Made by a program: the position numbers and the translations under genes. Under the pieces are notes generated by a model. That model saw only the letters and a list, made by a program, of their open reading frames with translations, did no database searches and was not told the origin of the DNA. Below, one piece after another: positions 8,188-16,503 of a DNA stretch of 64,000 nucleotides; position 1 is the stretch's first letter, and every line of letters begins with the position of its first letter. The DNA comes from CAYFNF01 sp964344485 (lineage in GTDB: Bacteria > Patescibacteriota > Patescibacteriia > UBA9570 > XYC2-FULL-38-9), in the NCBI GenBank assembly GCA_964344485.1, contig CAYFNF010000003.1:1-64000 (forward strand), read 5' to 3'.

Positions 8188-9384
8188 TTATTCCTCTGTT
8201 TGCTCTTCATCAGTATGAGAAGTATCTTGCTCTACTGGTATTGGTTGTTCCTCCTCTGGCGCTGATTGATTAGTAGTAGAAGTTTCAATAGCAGTGTAGG
8301 TGCCTTCTTTGGTTTTCTTAAAACGTGTTTTGTCTGATAGCGCAAGTAAGATGGTATTCTTTTTCACTATTCGCTGCTCTAGTACCTTATTCACTAACTC
8401 AGAACGCTTCATCGGTTTACCTGCTTTATTTAGAATGTCCGTTAATATATCTGCTACTACCCCTTCTTTGTACCCCCACTCACGCAATGCGTAGATACCA
8501 CGACCGACTAATACGTACTCCTTATTCAGAATCAGCTCATTATGCACTGTTGGAGGGTACGCGCGCTTCTTAAAGACCTTGGTAATGCGTTTTGCAATAT
8601 CTTCAAAGTGCATGGGTTTGCCTTCTTTCTGAAGAACTAAATAGACACGATCATTCATTCGCTTGGGCATAATCGAACCCCATGATGCCAGGCCGTACTC
8701 ACCAAATGGATTCTTCGCAAGTTTTGCTGAAACGTTTAGATAAGACAATACTGTATCTTCGGTGAGCTTTTGATCGTTCTGCTTATATAGTTCGGTCTCT
8801 TGAAACGATTCATACAGTACTTCAAACTGCTGCGGTTCATCTGTTGCTCGAATCACCTTCTCTAGCTCTTCAATGACTGTATCGACAAAGTCCATGGATG
8901 CAAGTTTTAACTTCCACCCTGGTTCATACTTCTTCACTTTCGCAATCTCTTCAATCTTGTCATCTAGTAACTTGGAAAGTATAAAGGAGACTGCTTGCTG
9001 ATTTTGACGAGAGTCCTTATTTACTCCTAGTAATGTTTCATACACCATCTCTCTGGTCATGACACCACCATGATTATTCAGTAGTGTAATCACTAGGTGC
9101 TCTACTGGTTTGATAGTGTCAGAAAAAACAGATGATTGCTTAATCTTCTGTATGGATTGGTTCTCTATTTGACGTATTCGTTCTCTTGTGACGTTATAGT
9201 GCGCGCCAATGGTTTCTAGAGTCTCTTTTCCGTTTTCTGTGAGCCCAAAGCGTCTACGTAACACATCAGCTTCTTTTGATGAAAGTGTTTTTAGCAGCGC
9301 GTTTATTACCTCTAAAGGATTAAATTCCTGTTTTTCCTGGTCTTCTTTGCGCGATAACACTTTATCTAATATGGAATCACTCAT
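8188..9384 (-). CDS. Sigma-70 region 4 / HARE-HTH transcription factor
   Basis: A 398-residue DNA-binding protein. Residues 33-83 are a sigma-70 region 4 (LSSKEADVLRRRFGL, then a helix-turn-helix with VTRERIRQIE), which normally contacts the -35 element and the RNA polymerase beta flap. A winged-helix of the HARE-HTH type follows at about 244-303 (KPMHFEDIAKRI...GIYALREWG) and a second related wing at about 307-366. The tail is acidic. Sigma region 2 is missing, so it cannot melt a promoter alone and is likely a polymerase accessory factor. The ATG at 9384 was chosen because AAGGAG lies 7 bases upstream and a near-consensus promoter ends just before it. An upstream in-frame extension would overlap the divergent gene. 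Confidence 0.85.
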   Translation of the reverse strand: MSDSILDKVLSRKEDQEKQEFNPLEVINALLKTLSSKEADVLRRRFGLTENGKETLETIGAHYNVTRERIRQIENQSIQKIKQSSVFSDTIKPVEHLVITLLNNHGGVMTREMVYETLLGVNKDSRQNQQAVSFILSKLLDDKIEEIAKVKKYEPGWKLKLASMDFVDTVIEELEKVIRATDEPQQFEVLYESFQETELYKQNDQKLTEDTVLSYLNVSAKLAKNPFGEYGLASWGSIMPKRMNDRVYLVLQKEGKPMHFEDIAKRITKVFKKRAYPPTVHNELILNKEYVLVGRGIYALREWGYKEGVVADILTDILNKAGKPMKRSELVNKVLEQRIVKKNTILLALSDKTRFKKTKEGTYTAIETSTTNQSAPEEEQPIPVEQDTSHTDEEQTEE

Positions 9385-9418
9385 AAACAAACTCCTTCCA
9401 ATTAATGATCGTACCTTT

Positions 9419-9447
9419 AATATACCATTTCTTTGCAAAGTAGTCAA
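9419..9447 (-). promoter_or_regulatory. Promoter of the sigma-region-4/HARE gene
   Basis: On the minus strand TTGACT (9442-9447) and TATATT (9419-9424) are separated by 17 bases, with transcription predicted to begin near 9412, about 28 bases before the ATG at 9384. Confidence 0.75.
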
Positions 9448-9475
9448 CATTTTACCGTATTGCACTGTACACACG

Positions 9476-9504
9476 TTGTAAACAGTAAAAAAAATATGTA
9501 TAAT
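9476..9504 (+). promoter_or_regulatory. Promoter of the lone plus-strand gene
   Basis: TTGTAA (9476-9481) and a perfect TATAAT (9499-9504) are 17 bases apart, about 31 bases before the ATG at 9536. It lies back to back with the promoter of the sigma-region-4/HARE gene, the two -35 boxes being about 29 bases apart. Confidence 0.75.
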
Positions 9505-9535
9505 ATAAGTATTCACCAATAAAAATAAAGAAAAT

Positions 9536-9994
9536 ATGGCTATTGAAAATAAAGAGGTCGAAGAGCTCAACAAGCAGCTCGAGCAAGCAGATACCATGGT
9601 TGCAGGCGCTGATGCAACCCAAGATATGGTCAATCCAAATCAGTATGTTGCAATCGATTTTAAAGAAGCATATGAGCAGATGAACACTAGCTTGGAATAT
9701 GTAAATGCTACTCGAGATGAGTTCGAAAAAGGACCTGGACCACAAAAATGGATCAGTGATTTGGTCGCATTACTAGAGAGTACGCTAACAAAAATACGTG
9801 AATACCAAGTCGAGCACCAGGATGAAACCTTTGAATGGGAAGATGACAATGGACTGCATCATCGTATTTACACTAAATTTCAAGACCCCAAAGGTTTTAC
9901 TGAATTAATGGCGTACTTCCAAAAAGCAGAGCAGGGATTTCATGATTACTTTGAAAAGCACGCTGAACTAGTCAGCAAGGAGTTCAACTCATAA
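9536..9994 (+). CDS. Acidic helical protein of unknown function
   Basis: A 152-residue, acidic, soluble, probably all-helical protein with no Cys, no signal peptide and no membrane segment. It contains a conserved-looking GPGPQKWISDLVALLEST stretch at about 66-83 and aromatic residues spread along predicted helices. I recognise no family. It is the only plus-strand gene in the window. It has its own consensus promoter and a terminator shared with convergent secF, and it diverges from the sigma-region-4/HARE regulator, which could control it. The ribosome site is weak (AAAG). The ATG is the first start after the promoter. Confidence 0.8.
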   Translation: MAIENKEVEELNKQLEQADTMVAGADATQDMVNPNQYVAIDFKEAYEQMNTSLEYVNATRDEFEKGPGPQKWISDLVALLESTLTKIREYQVEHQDETFEWEDDNGLHHRIYTKFQDPKGFTELMAYFQKAEQGFHDYFEKHAELVSKEFNS

Positions 9995-10004
9995 ATAAAC
10001 GTAT

Positions 10005-10042
10005 TAAAAAACAGCCTTGATTCTCAGGGGCTGTTTTTATTT
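10005..10042. terminator. Bidirectional terminator between the plus-strand gene and secF
   Basis: An inverted repeat AAAAACAGCC/GGCTGTTTTT around a 12-base loop gives a stem with a T run on both strands. It lies 10 bases past the plus-strand gene and overlaps the last codons of secF. Confidence 0.85.
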
Positions 10043-10930
10043 CTTGAGTATTTTTTGACCTAGCAGTAACAGCGGGCTAGCAATAAATATAGAAGAGTAC
10101 GTACCAACAATCACACCACAGATAAGCGCGAGTACAAAGTATCGAATAGAGTCGCCACCGAATAAGAACAGGGCGGTAAGCACCAGTAAAGTGGTGAATG
10201 AGGTATTCAATGAACGAACGATCGTTGCATTAATACTCTCATTGATAATATCGCGGAAGGACTTCTTCGCACGATGCTTTAACCCTTCTCTAATACGGTC
10301 ATAAACAACGATTGTATCATTTACTGAGAAACCAAGGATCGTAAGTAGTGCGGTGACAAAGTATGCATCGATCTGCACATCCCAAAACTGCCCAAGCAGG
10401 ATAAAGATTCCAACGATAATGATCACGTCGTGAGCGAGTGCAACAATTGCTCCTATTCCAAATACCCAAGACGGTATAGATGCTTTTGATATAGCTCGAA
10501 ACGCATATGAAACAAATGCAATAATTGCGATTAATACTAATACTAGTGCGATCACTGCTTTACGGCGTAATTCCGAACCCAGAGTTGGGCCGATACTTGA
10601 GAAGCTTAGCTCAGTGATGCCTTGATCTGTAAATGAATCTAGAATCTGCTGCCGTTGCTGGTTCGAGATGTGCTGCATCTTCAGAATCATGTTTGCATCC
10701 CCTGCTGGTTGCACACGTGCTTCTCCCATCTGCAGCTCGGAAAGCTTGTCTTGAACCTCCTGCACAGCTGGGCGTGATGCTGAATCTGTAAACGCTACCT
10801 CCATGGAAGATCCACCAGTAAAATCAATTCCCAAATTAAAGCCCCAAATCAACCAACACACAAGACTCGCAGCAATCAGTACTGCTGATACCATGACCCA
10901 ATAGCGAGATGTGTGAATAATCCGATACAT
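10037..10930 (-). CDS. secF: Protein translocase subunit SecF
   Basis: A 297-residue RND-type membrane protein that works with SecD to pull exported proteins out of SecYEG using the proton gradient. The first membrane helix (about 11-30) is followed by the signature GIDFTGG (34-40), a short extracytoplasmic P4-type domain (about 42-120), then five more helices with the conserved GFSVNDTIVVYDRIRE in the fourth/fifth helix region and NTSFTTLL. Length is normal. It starts 1 base from the secD stop codon, so the pair is an operon and presumably assembles one to one. Confidence 0.95.
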   Translation of the reverse strand: MYRIIHTSRYWVMVSAVLIAASLVCWLIWGFNLGIDFTGGSSMEVAFTDSASRPAVQEVQDKLSELQMGEARVQPAGDANMILKMQHISNQQRQQILDSFTDQGITELSFSSIGPTLGSELRRKAVIALVLVLIAIIAFVSYAFRAISKASIPSWVFGIGAIVALAHDVIIIVGIFILLGQFWDVQIDAYFVTALLTILGFSVNDTIVVYDRIREGLKHRAKKSFRDIINESINATIVRSLNTSFTTLLVLTALFLFGGDSIRYFVLALICGVIVGTYSSIFIASPLLLLGQKILKK

Positions 10931-10931
10931 A

Positions 10932-12626
10932 TTATTTCTTCACTTTCTTAGATTTTAATCCGTACCACCAGAGGTTACGCACAGGGAATGACGCCAATAG
11001 ACTACGGGTAATCGTAATTGCTGAGAACATACTGACTGCGATTCCAATAGCAAGCGTGATAGCAAAACCACGTATTAGCGAAGAACCAAACCAATACAGA
11101 ATTAAACACGTAATCAACGATGAGAGGTTTGCATCACGAATCGAGGTCCACGCGCGTTTAAACCCATCATAGACACTCTGACTCAACGGTTTGCCCGCAC
11201 GCAGCTCCTCTTTCATGCGCTCAAATATCAGAACGTTAGCGTCTACTGCCATACCGATCGACAGTATGAACCCTGCAATACCAGCAAGAGAAAGAGTGAC
11301 TGGCCATAACTTAAATACTGCTAAAATAATCATGAAGTAGATACCAAGTGCTACGATTGCCATCACACCAGGGAGTCTGTAGTACACGACCATAAAGACA
11401 CCAAGCAAGATCAGGCCAATAATTCCAGCAAGTAAACTGCGTTCAATAGATGCTTGACCTAATGATGGCCCGACGTTTTGCTGACTCATTAACTCAATCG
11501 GCACTGGAAGTGCACCTGCATTTAAGCGTCGCGCGAGCTCTTGTGCTTCTTCCACAGTAAAATCTCCAGATATCACTGCTTCACCTGTGGCAATTTCTTG
11601 CTGAACCACTGGTGCGCTGATAATGGAGCCGTCTAAGTAGATGGCGACGGTTTTACCAACATTCTCTTTAGTGATCTCAGCAAACAGGTCTTTTCCGTCT
11701 TTATTGAATGTCAGAGATACAGTTGGAAGGCCGGAATTCGGATCAAAGACCACGTCTGCACGTTCAAGCTGCTCTCCGGTAAGGCCAGTATCTTCATAAT
11801 TTGGCCCGGTGATTGGAGCGGTCTCTGGGGTTTTTCTAAACAGCATATGATGTGCTTTCGCTGTTGCAAGCTGCTCTTCGGTGTTTTCTTCAGTTGGTTC
11901 TTCTGTTTGCTCTGGTTCTGTGCGTTCATCCACTCGAATAATATGGTATCCGTACGTGGATTCAACTAACTCTGGATATACTACGCCGACTTCCGCTTTA
12001 TTGAATATTGCATCATCAAATTCCGGAACCATGTCCCCTTGACTAAACTCACCCAAGTCTCCTCCCTGCTCCTGAGATCCAGGGTCTTCGGAGTGCTCTT
12101 TTGCAAGTTCTTCAAAACTACCGCCGTCTTTAACTTGCTGCAATACTTCTTCGGCTTTAACTTTTACTTCTTCATTGAGTTTACGGATCTCTTCTTTCTC
12201 TTCTTCTGATAATTCTGGTGGTGGTCCTTCGGTTTTAAACTCAAGAATAGGAGTTTCGCCAATACGCTCTACTGCTTCAGTAATGTCCGTTACACCCGGT
12301 AATTCAACCAATACACGCCATTCATCACCGGATCGTACGGTTTGGATGTTCGGCTCAGCTACTCCAAATGCGTTAATTCGTCGTTCTATGACATCTCGTA
12401 CTCCGTCTAACGCACTTGCACGCTCTGCGTCCTCAATATGAGAGACGTCGGCGCTGTATAATAAAGATGTTCCACCTTGCAGGTCTAAACCAAGGTGAAC
12501 TTTAATCTCTCGCTGAATGCTTCCGATATGCAAATCCGGACCTTTCGGGTAGTCAACAATTCCAGCTAAAATCGCGAGTACTAGAATTCCTAGTAGTCCA
12601 AGACGCATTTTATTCCGTACTTTCAT
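10932..12626 (-). CDS. secD: Protein translocase subunit SecD with embedded parvulin-like segment
   Basis: A 564-residue SecD. The N-terminal helix (about 7-26), GLDLQGG (46-52), the P1 head and six C-terminal helices with GMAVDANVLIFERMKEE are all standard. Unusual is a stretch at about 135-270 in the extracytoplasmic P1 domain. Residues 155-236 closely match a parvulin (PpiC) prolyl isomerase, with GGSFEELAKEHSEDPGS, GGDLGEF, MVPEFDDAIF and YGYHIIRV. The usual first strand motif of parvulins (ARHIL-like) is absent before it, but AKAHHMLF follows at 256-263, so the domain may be circularly permuted or a partial duplicate. A Glu/Thr-rich linker lies between. Predicted effect: a foldase built into the exit side of the translocon. 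Confidence 0.93.
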   Translation of the reverse strand: MKVRNKMRLGLLGILVLAILAGIVDYPKGPDLHIGSIQREIKVHLGLDLQGGTSLLYSADVSHIEDAERASALDGVRDVIERRINAFGVAEPNIQTVRSGDEWRVLVELPGVTDITEAVERIGETPILEFKTEGPPPELSEEEKEEIRKLNEEVKVKAEEVLQQVKDGGSFEELAKEHSEDPGSQEQGGDLGEFSQGDMVPEFDDAIFNKAEVGVVYPELVESTYGYHIIRVDERTEPEQTEEPTEENTEEQLATAKAHHMLFRKTPETAPITGPNYEDTGLTGEQLERADVVFDPNSGLPTVSLTFNKDGKDLFAEITKENVGKTVAIYLDGSIISAPVVQQEIATGEAVISGDFTVEEAQELARRLNAGALPVPIELMSQQNVGPSLGQASIERSLLAGIIGLILLGVFMVVYYRLPGVMAIVALGIYFMIILAVFKLWPVTLSLAGIAGFILSIGMAVDANVLIFERMKEELRAGKPLSQSVYDGFKRAWTSIRDANLSSLITCLILYWFGSSLIRGFAITLAIGIAVSMFSAITITRSLLASFPVRNLWWYGLKSKKVKK

Positions 12627-12679
12627 ACCGAATTAGTATACAGAATTCATGAATTTTGGGCAATACCTGAAAAAAGTAT

Positions 12680-12713
12680 AAAAAAAGAGTGCCGTATCCT
12701 CCATCTGGCGCTC
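12680..12713 (-). terminator. Terminator after GC-rich island 2
   Basis: On the minus strand GAGCGCC pairs with GGCACTC (one mismatch) around a 13-base loop and is followed by TTTTTTT. It lies just after the stop codon at 12718. Confidence 0.55.
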
Positions 12714-12717
12714 TGCG

Positions 12718-13332
12718 TCAGCCCGACTCGGGCTCGCTGGACGTGCCGTCCGCGGCTTCCGGATCCCCGGCGTCGGTCGTGGGCTCGTCGCCCGTGGCGT
12801 CCACCGCGTCCGCGGCCTCGGCCGCAATCACGGCAGCCACGGTTCCGGGGTGCTGTGCGCGCAGCCGCTCCTGGTACGCCACGGCCAGTCGCGCGTTCAG
12901 GCGCAGGATCAGGTCCACGGCCTGCTGCCGCAGCTCCTCCCAGAACTGCACGTTCATGCGCAGGTGCTCGAGCGCGTCGTACTCGATCTCCAGCACGATG
13001 ACCTTGTCCACGGCCGCGAGCGTGGCCGTGCGCCGCTTGGCCAGGTCCATCAGCGCCAGCAGACCGAACTCGGTGCCCGGCGTGTGCAGGGGTTCCGTAC
13101 CCGGAACCGACTCCACGTGGACGTACCCGAAGTCCAGGATCCAGAACCGATCCGCACCGGTCTGCTCGACCGTGCTGAACACGTGCCCAGGCTCGTAGGC
13201 CTTGGCCTCGGCGGCTTCTGCGATCGGCAGCAGCAGCCCCTCGTCCATGGCCATGAACGTCGGACACCTACGAAGGAGTTCGAGCTTGCCGGAGACGCTC
13301 CCCAGCTGGGCGAGACGCGTTTCTGTTCTCAC
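12718..13332 (-). CDS. Cyclic-nucleotide-binding-fold protein (GC-rich island 2)
   Basis: A 204-residue protein whose residues about 15-125 fit the Crp/Fnr-type cyclic-nucleotide-binding beta roll. It has a helical lead-in LELLRRCPTFMAM, then GTEFGLLALMDLAKRRTAT, which corresponds to the phosphate-binding cassette with its Arg, and a C-helix from about 125. There is no DNA-binding domain. The last 45 residues are an Ala/Asp/Glu/Thr-rich disordered tail. It starts at a GTG with AAAGGAG 8 bases upstream and a second AAGGAG touching the GTG. Third codon positions are almost all G or C, in sharp contrast to secD and the L,D-transpeptidase on either side. The likely origin is transfer from a high-GC donor. 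Ligand and partner are unknown. Confidence 0.8.
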   Translation of the reverse strand: MRTETRLAQLGSVSGKLELLRRCPTFMAMDEGLLLPIAEAAEAKAYEPGHVFSTVEQTGADRFWILDFGYVHVESVPGTEPLHTPGTEFGLLALMDLAKRRTATLAAVDKVIVLEIEYDALEHLRMNVQFWEELRQQAVDLILRLNARLAVAYQERLRAQHPGTVAAVIAAEAADAVDATGDEPTTDAGDPEAADGTSSEPESG

Positions 13333-13388
13333 CTCCTTGGCTCCTTTCCATCGTCACCATGACGATAATAAAAACCTAGCAAATGTAT

Positions 13389-13415
13389 TAAAAAAAGCAA
13401 TAGCATACGCTATGC
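13389..13415 (-). terminator. Terminator after the first L,D-transpeptidase
   Basis: On the minus strand the small perfect palindrome GCATAGCGTATGC is followed within 5 bases by TTTTTTT, about 25 bases past the stop codon at 13440. The short stem makes this a moderate call. The same AT-rich spacer must also hold the promoter of island 2, for which only weak elements are visible. Confidence 0.45.
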
Positions 13416-13439
13416 ACAGGTTCGGCTATATTGAGCTTG

Positions 13440-14888
13440 TTATTGGTGAATCCACACTGGAGTGCCAATATCAGCCCAATGATAGACGAATTCTACGTCT
13501 TTTTCTCGCATGTTAATACACCCGTGGCTCATAGGGTGCCCAAAGTTATTGTGCCAATAGGCGGTATGAATGTAATAATTCGATCCTGTTCCTCCAGCTT
13601 TATACCGCAGATTCCACTTGGTTCCAGGGAAGAAATACTCAGGTCTATCATCGTACGTATGTACTGCAATCTTTTTCAATACCTGATGTTCACCGATTGG
13701 AGAAGGCGTACTTGCCAGACCACTAGAAATAAGATAGACGTTGCGCAAGTATCCATTCTCCCAAATATACTCAATCTGCTCAGAGAGATCTATCTCAATA
13801 TACTTCTCTCCGTATGTGATATCTCCATGCAATCGCTGCTGCCGAGGGGAAATAATTAACTCTGGAGATTTATCTTTATCTACATTCGCGACTGCGACAT
13901 GAACACCACCGCGAAACTCTTCTTCATACACATACAACGATTCAACATCTGGTACTGCTTCACCATCTCCGCGCACTACGGTTATTTCAGCTAACTGGTC
14001 TCCGGCTGGTGCGACAACGATCTCTTGGGTTCCGTCATAATCCACATCTATTCCATCAATCTGCACACCGCTTCGGTACTGCCGCGTCCAGATTCTTTTC
14101 TCTGCAAGTACTGGAAATGTGTATTCAGAGTCAATGCGATAGTTTTTTATCCAGGTCTCACCGCGGTTTAACAGACCTATCACCAAGTCATCGTACTCAC
14201 CTCCTCCAGTGTTCACTGTGGCTGCAGTCAACCCGTATGTGGTCTCTTGAGAAAACGGGATGATATCCGGTGTGAGCGTAACTCCGTTCTTATCAAACAC
14301 ACGAACACGCGGGGAAGTTCCAGCTCCACTAGTGACAATAATCTCCATCTCTTCTCCACCGCCGACATTGCCGACTGTCACTCCAGCTCCCCCAGCTTTA
14401 CGCGGAAACGCTTCAAACGCACCAACAGTGTCGAGATCGAAGCGCAATAGGTCATCAAAGATATAGACCATGCTCCTGGAGTTATACGGAAAACTCGCGA
14501 TGACCTCATCTTTGCCGTCTGCGTCCACATCACCGACTGCTAAATCAAGCTCTGACTGATACACTTCATCCGCAAACACTGGAACTTCTCGAATTAATGA
14601 TCCGTCTGTCCGAAATATGCGTATTAACCCATGCGCATCGTGACCGCCAGACTGTGCAACAATCACTTCGTCTATACCGTCTCCACCTACATCGCCGACC
14701 ACCGCTTCTACTCCCCCGCTATACGACTCATCAAATGCCATCCAGCTCTCTTGTACTTCTCGTGTACTATAATCAATAATCTGAATCTCCGGCGCGCGGT
14801 TTGGTGCAGCAATTGCTGGTAAGGCAAACAAAAATACAACTCCAATAGCGAGTATTCGTGCGAACGGGTTGTATAGTATACGCTGCAT
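13440..14888 (-). CDS. Secreted FG-GAP-repeat L,D-transpeptidase (copy 1)
   Basis: A 482-residue exported protein with a signal peptide at about 1-27 (cut after AIAA). Residues 30-350 hold repeated units of the form GGV.VAVGDVDADGKDEVI, which resemble FG-GAP/VCBS calcium-binding beta-propeller blades (acidic loops DVGGDGIDE, DVDADGKDE, DVDYDGTQE, NVDKDKSPE). The C-terminus is a YkuD L,D-transpeptidase with HNNFGHPMSHGCINMR, catalytic Cys about 457. Such enzymes make 3-3 peptidoglycan cross-links or attach proteins to the wall. The propeller may bind wall glycans or a partner cell surface. It is a tandem paralogue of the gene at 14948-16420. Confidence 0.88.
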   Translation of the reverse strand: MQRILYNPFARILAIGVVFLFALPAIAAPNRAPEIQIIDYSTREVQESWMAFDESYSGGVEAVVGDVGGDGIDEVIVAQSGGHDAHGLIRIFRTDGSLIREVPVFADEVYQSELDLAVGDVDADGKDEVIASFPYNSRSMVYIFDDLLRFDLDTVGAFEAFPRKAGGAGVTVGNVGGGEEMEIIVTSGAGTSPRVRVFDKNGVTLTPDIIPFSQETTYGLTAATVNTGGGEYDDLVIGLLNRGETWIKNYRIDSEYTFPVLAEKRIWTRQYRSGVQIDGIDVDYDGTQEIVVAPAGDQLAEITVVRGDGEAVPDVESLYVYEEEFRGGVHVAVANVDKDKSPELIISPRQQRLHGDITYGEKYIEIDLSEQIEYIWENGYLRNVYLISSGLASTPSPIGEHQVLKKIAVHTYDDRPEYFFPGTKWNLRYKAGGTGSNYYIHTAYWHNNFGHPMSHGCINMREKDVEFVYHWADIGTPVWIHQ

Positions 14889-14947
14889 ATGTAGTTGTGT
14901 TTTTGTTTTATCGCACTCGCGAGCCCGTACAGTACATTCTTTTCATA

Positions 14948-16420
14948 TTAATCATGCACTATTACAGTATCCCCTACATCTGCCCAATTATATATCCATG
15001 CAGAGTTCTCTAAGTTTACATTGATACAACCGTGACTCATACGATGACCGAAATTATTATGCCAATACGCATAATGTATGTAGTAGTGAGATCTGAATCG
15101 CAAGTTATTTACCACATTCTTTAAGTCATAGTTGTCTGGATGATCTGGGCCGTACGTCCACTCATAATCGTGCACGGGAAGTTTCGCTAGAATCTGTGTC
15201 TCTCCCAGAGGTGTTGGATACTTTCCCACACCAGTAGATACGTAAAATTCACGCTCCTTCACTCCGTTACGGTATGCGCGGAGCACCTGCTCTGAGATAT
15301 CTACATCGATGTATTTAAATAAGTCCATGCGTCCTTCAACGATTTTCTTTTGAGGTACAGTGACGATCTCATACTTTGAATCTGAATCTGCATTTCCAGC
15401 CGCAACGGAAACACCACCACGGAAATCATCTTCATACGCAAAGAAGCCAGTATTCTTGATAGTGCCGTCTGCTTCAAAGACTCGTACATGAGATGCACCA
15501 CCTTGTCGTATAGAAGTAATCACTTCATCCATGCCATCTTTATCGATGTCTGCTCCAGCGATGTTCACTCCTCCGCGATAGTCATCTGCGTATACTTTGA
15601 ATTCACCAACAATTGTTCGTTCAGTATCGGCGTTATAGACCTTGACCCATGGTTCACCAAAACTGTGAATTGCCATAATCACTTCATCTTTCTTACCGCC
15701 GTTCACATTTGCGGTCGCAACCGACACCCCGCCTTTATCTGAATCAGCAAATGGAAAAAAATCCATGCCGATGTACTCACCGTAACGGTTAAAGACTCGT
15801 ACGTGTGGTCCTCCGCCTGGTCCAGCGCCTGTGACTATCTCATCCCCTCTCTTACCGTCAATATTTCCTACTGCTACGTTTACGCCCCCACGAAAGCCTT
15901 CGTCATATGCAAAGAACCCTGGAGTGAATACCGCGGTTCCGTCCATGTCAAATACGCGCACTTGCGGACCACCTCCACGTCCAGTACCAACGACAATCTC
16001 ATCTGTGCCATTTCCGTCCAAATCACCAGAAGCAACGTGCACACCGATGTTTACATTGTCAGGAAATGCACTGAATTGAGATAGCTGCGTTCCGGTTGAA
16101 GTGAAGACTGTTACTGTTGGCAAAGATCCAGGCCCTGCTCCAATAATAATCTCTGTGTCTCCGTCTCCATTCACATCTCCAAGTGCAACTGTTCCGCCGT
16201 TCTCTTCTGCAGCATCAAATGCTAAGAACGAACCTTGTTGCAGCATCTCTGTGCCACTTTTTTTCATTTCAAATACACGCACTTCTGGAGATCGATAATC
16301 TACTGCATAAGATGCATTTGGAAGTAGTAGGAATAAAAAAACAACCCCCACACTTAGAGCTATTGCAATAGAGAGAAAGCTAGATCTCTGCACGTGACAA
16401 GCAACGTTTGTAGTATTCAT
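14948..16420 (-). CDS. Secreted FG-GAP-repeat L,D-transpeptidase (copy 2)
   Basis: A 490-residue exported protein with the same plan as its neighbour at 13440-14888. A signal peptide or membrane anchor (about 12-38) leads to some six propeller-like repeats with calcium-type loops (DVNGDGDTE, DLDGNGTDE, NIDGKRGDE, DIDKDGMDE), each containing GGV.VA.G. A YkuD catalytic domain ends the protein with HNNFGHRMSHGCINVN, catalytic Cys about 465. The residue after the CIN motif differs from copy 1 (Val-Asn instead of Met-Arg), so the copies may differ in substrate. A consensus promoter lies upstream, and no terminator is obvious between the two copies. Confidence 0.88.
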   Translation of the reverse strand: MNTTNVACHVQRSSFLSIAIALSVGVVFLFLLLPNASYAVDYRSPEVRVFEMKKSGTEMLQQGSFLAFDAAEENGGTVALGDVNGDGDTEIIIGAGPGSLPTVTVFTSTGTQLSQFSAFPDNVNIGVHVASGDLDGNGTDEIVVGTGRGGGPQVRVFDMDGTAVFTPGFFAYDEGFRGGVNVAVGNIDGKRGDEIVTGAGPGGGPHVRVFNRYGEYIGMDFFPFADSDKGGVSVATANVNGGKKDEVIMAIHSFGEPWVKVYNADTERTIVGEFKVYADDYRGGVNIAGADIDKDGMDEVITSIRQGGASHVRVFEADGTIKNTGFFAYEDDFRGGVSVAAGNADSDSKYEIVTVPQKKIVEGRMDLFKYIDVDISEQVLRAYRNGVKEREFYVSTGVGKYPTPLGETQILAKLPVHDYEWTYGPDHPDNYDLKNVVNNLRFRSHYYIHYAYWHNNFGHRMSHGCINVNLENSAWIYNWADVGDTVIVHD

Positions 16421-16446
16421 GTGAAAAAGCTTAATATTCTTAATAA

Positions 16447-16475
16447 ATTATAACATTTTAACTACCCTTCGTCAA
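16447..16475 (-). promoter_or_regulatory. Promoter of the L,D-transpeptidase pair
   Basis: On the minus strand TTGACG (16470-16475) and a perfect TATAAT (16447-16452) are 17 bases apart, about 26 bases before the ATG at 16420. Confidence 0.75.
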
Positions 16476-16503
16476 ACTACGCCGTTATACAACCGCATTG
16501 TTT

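Noticed and set aside
12689..13267. Long alternative frames on both strands of GC-rich island 2
   Set aside because: Open frames are expected in GC-rich DNA. Only the 12718-13332 frame gives a recognisable fold and a ribosome site.
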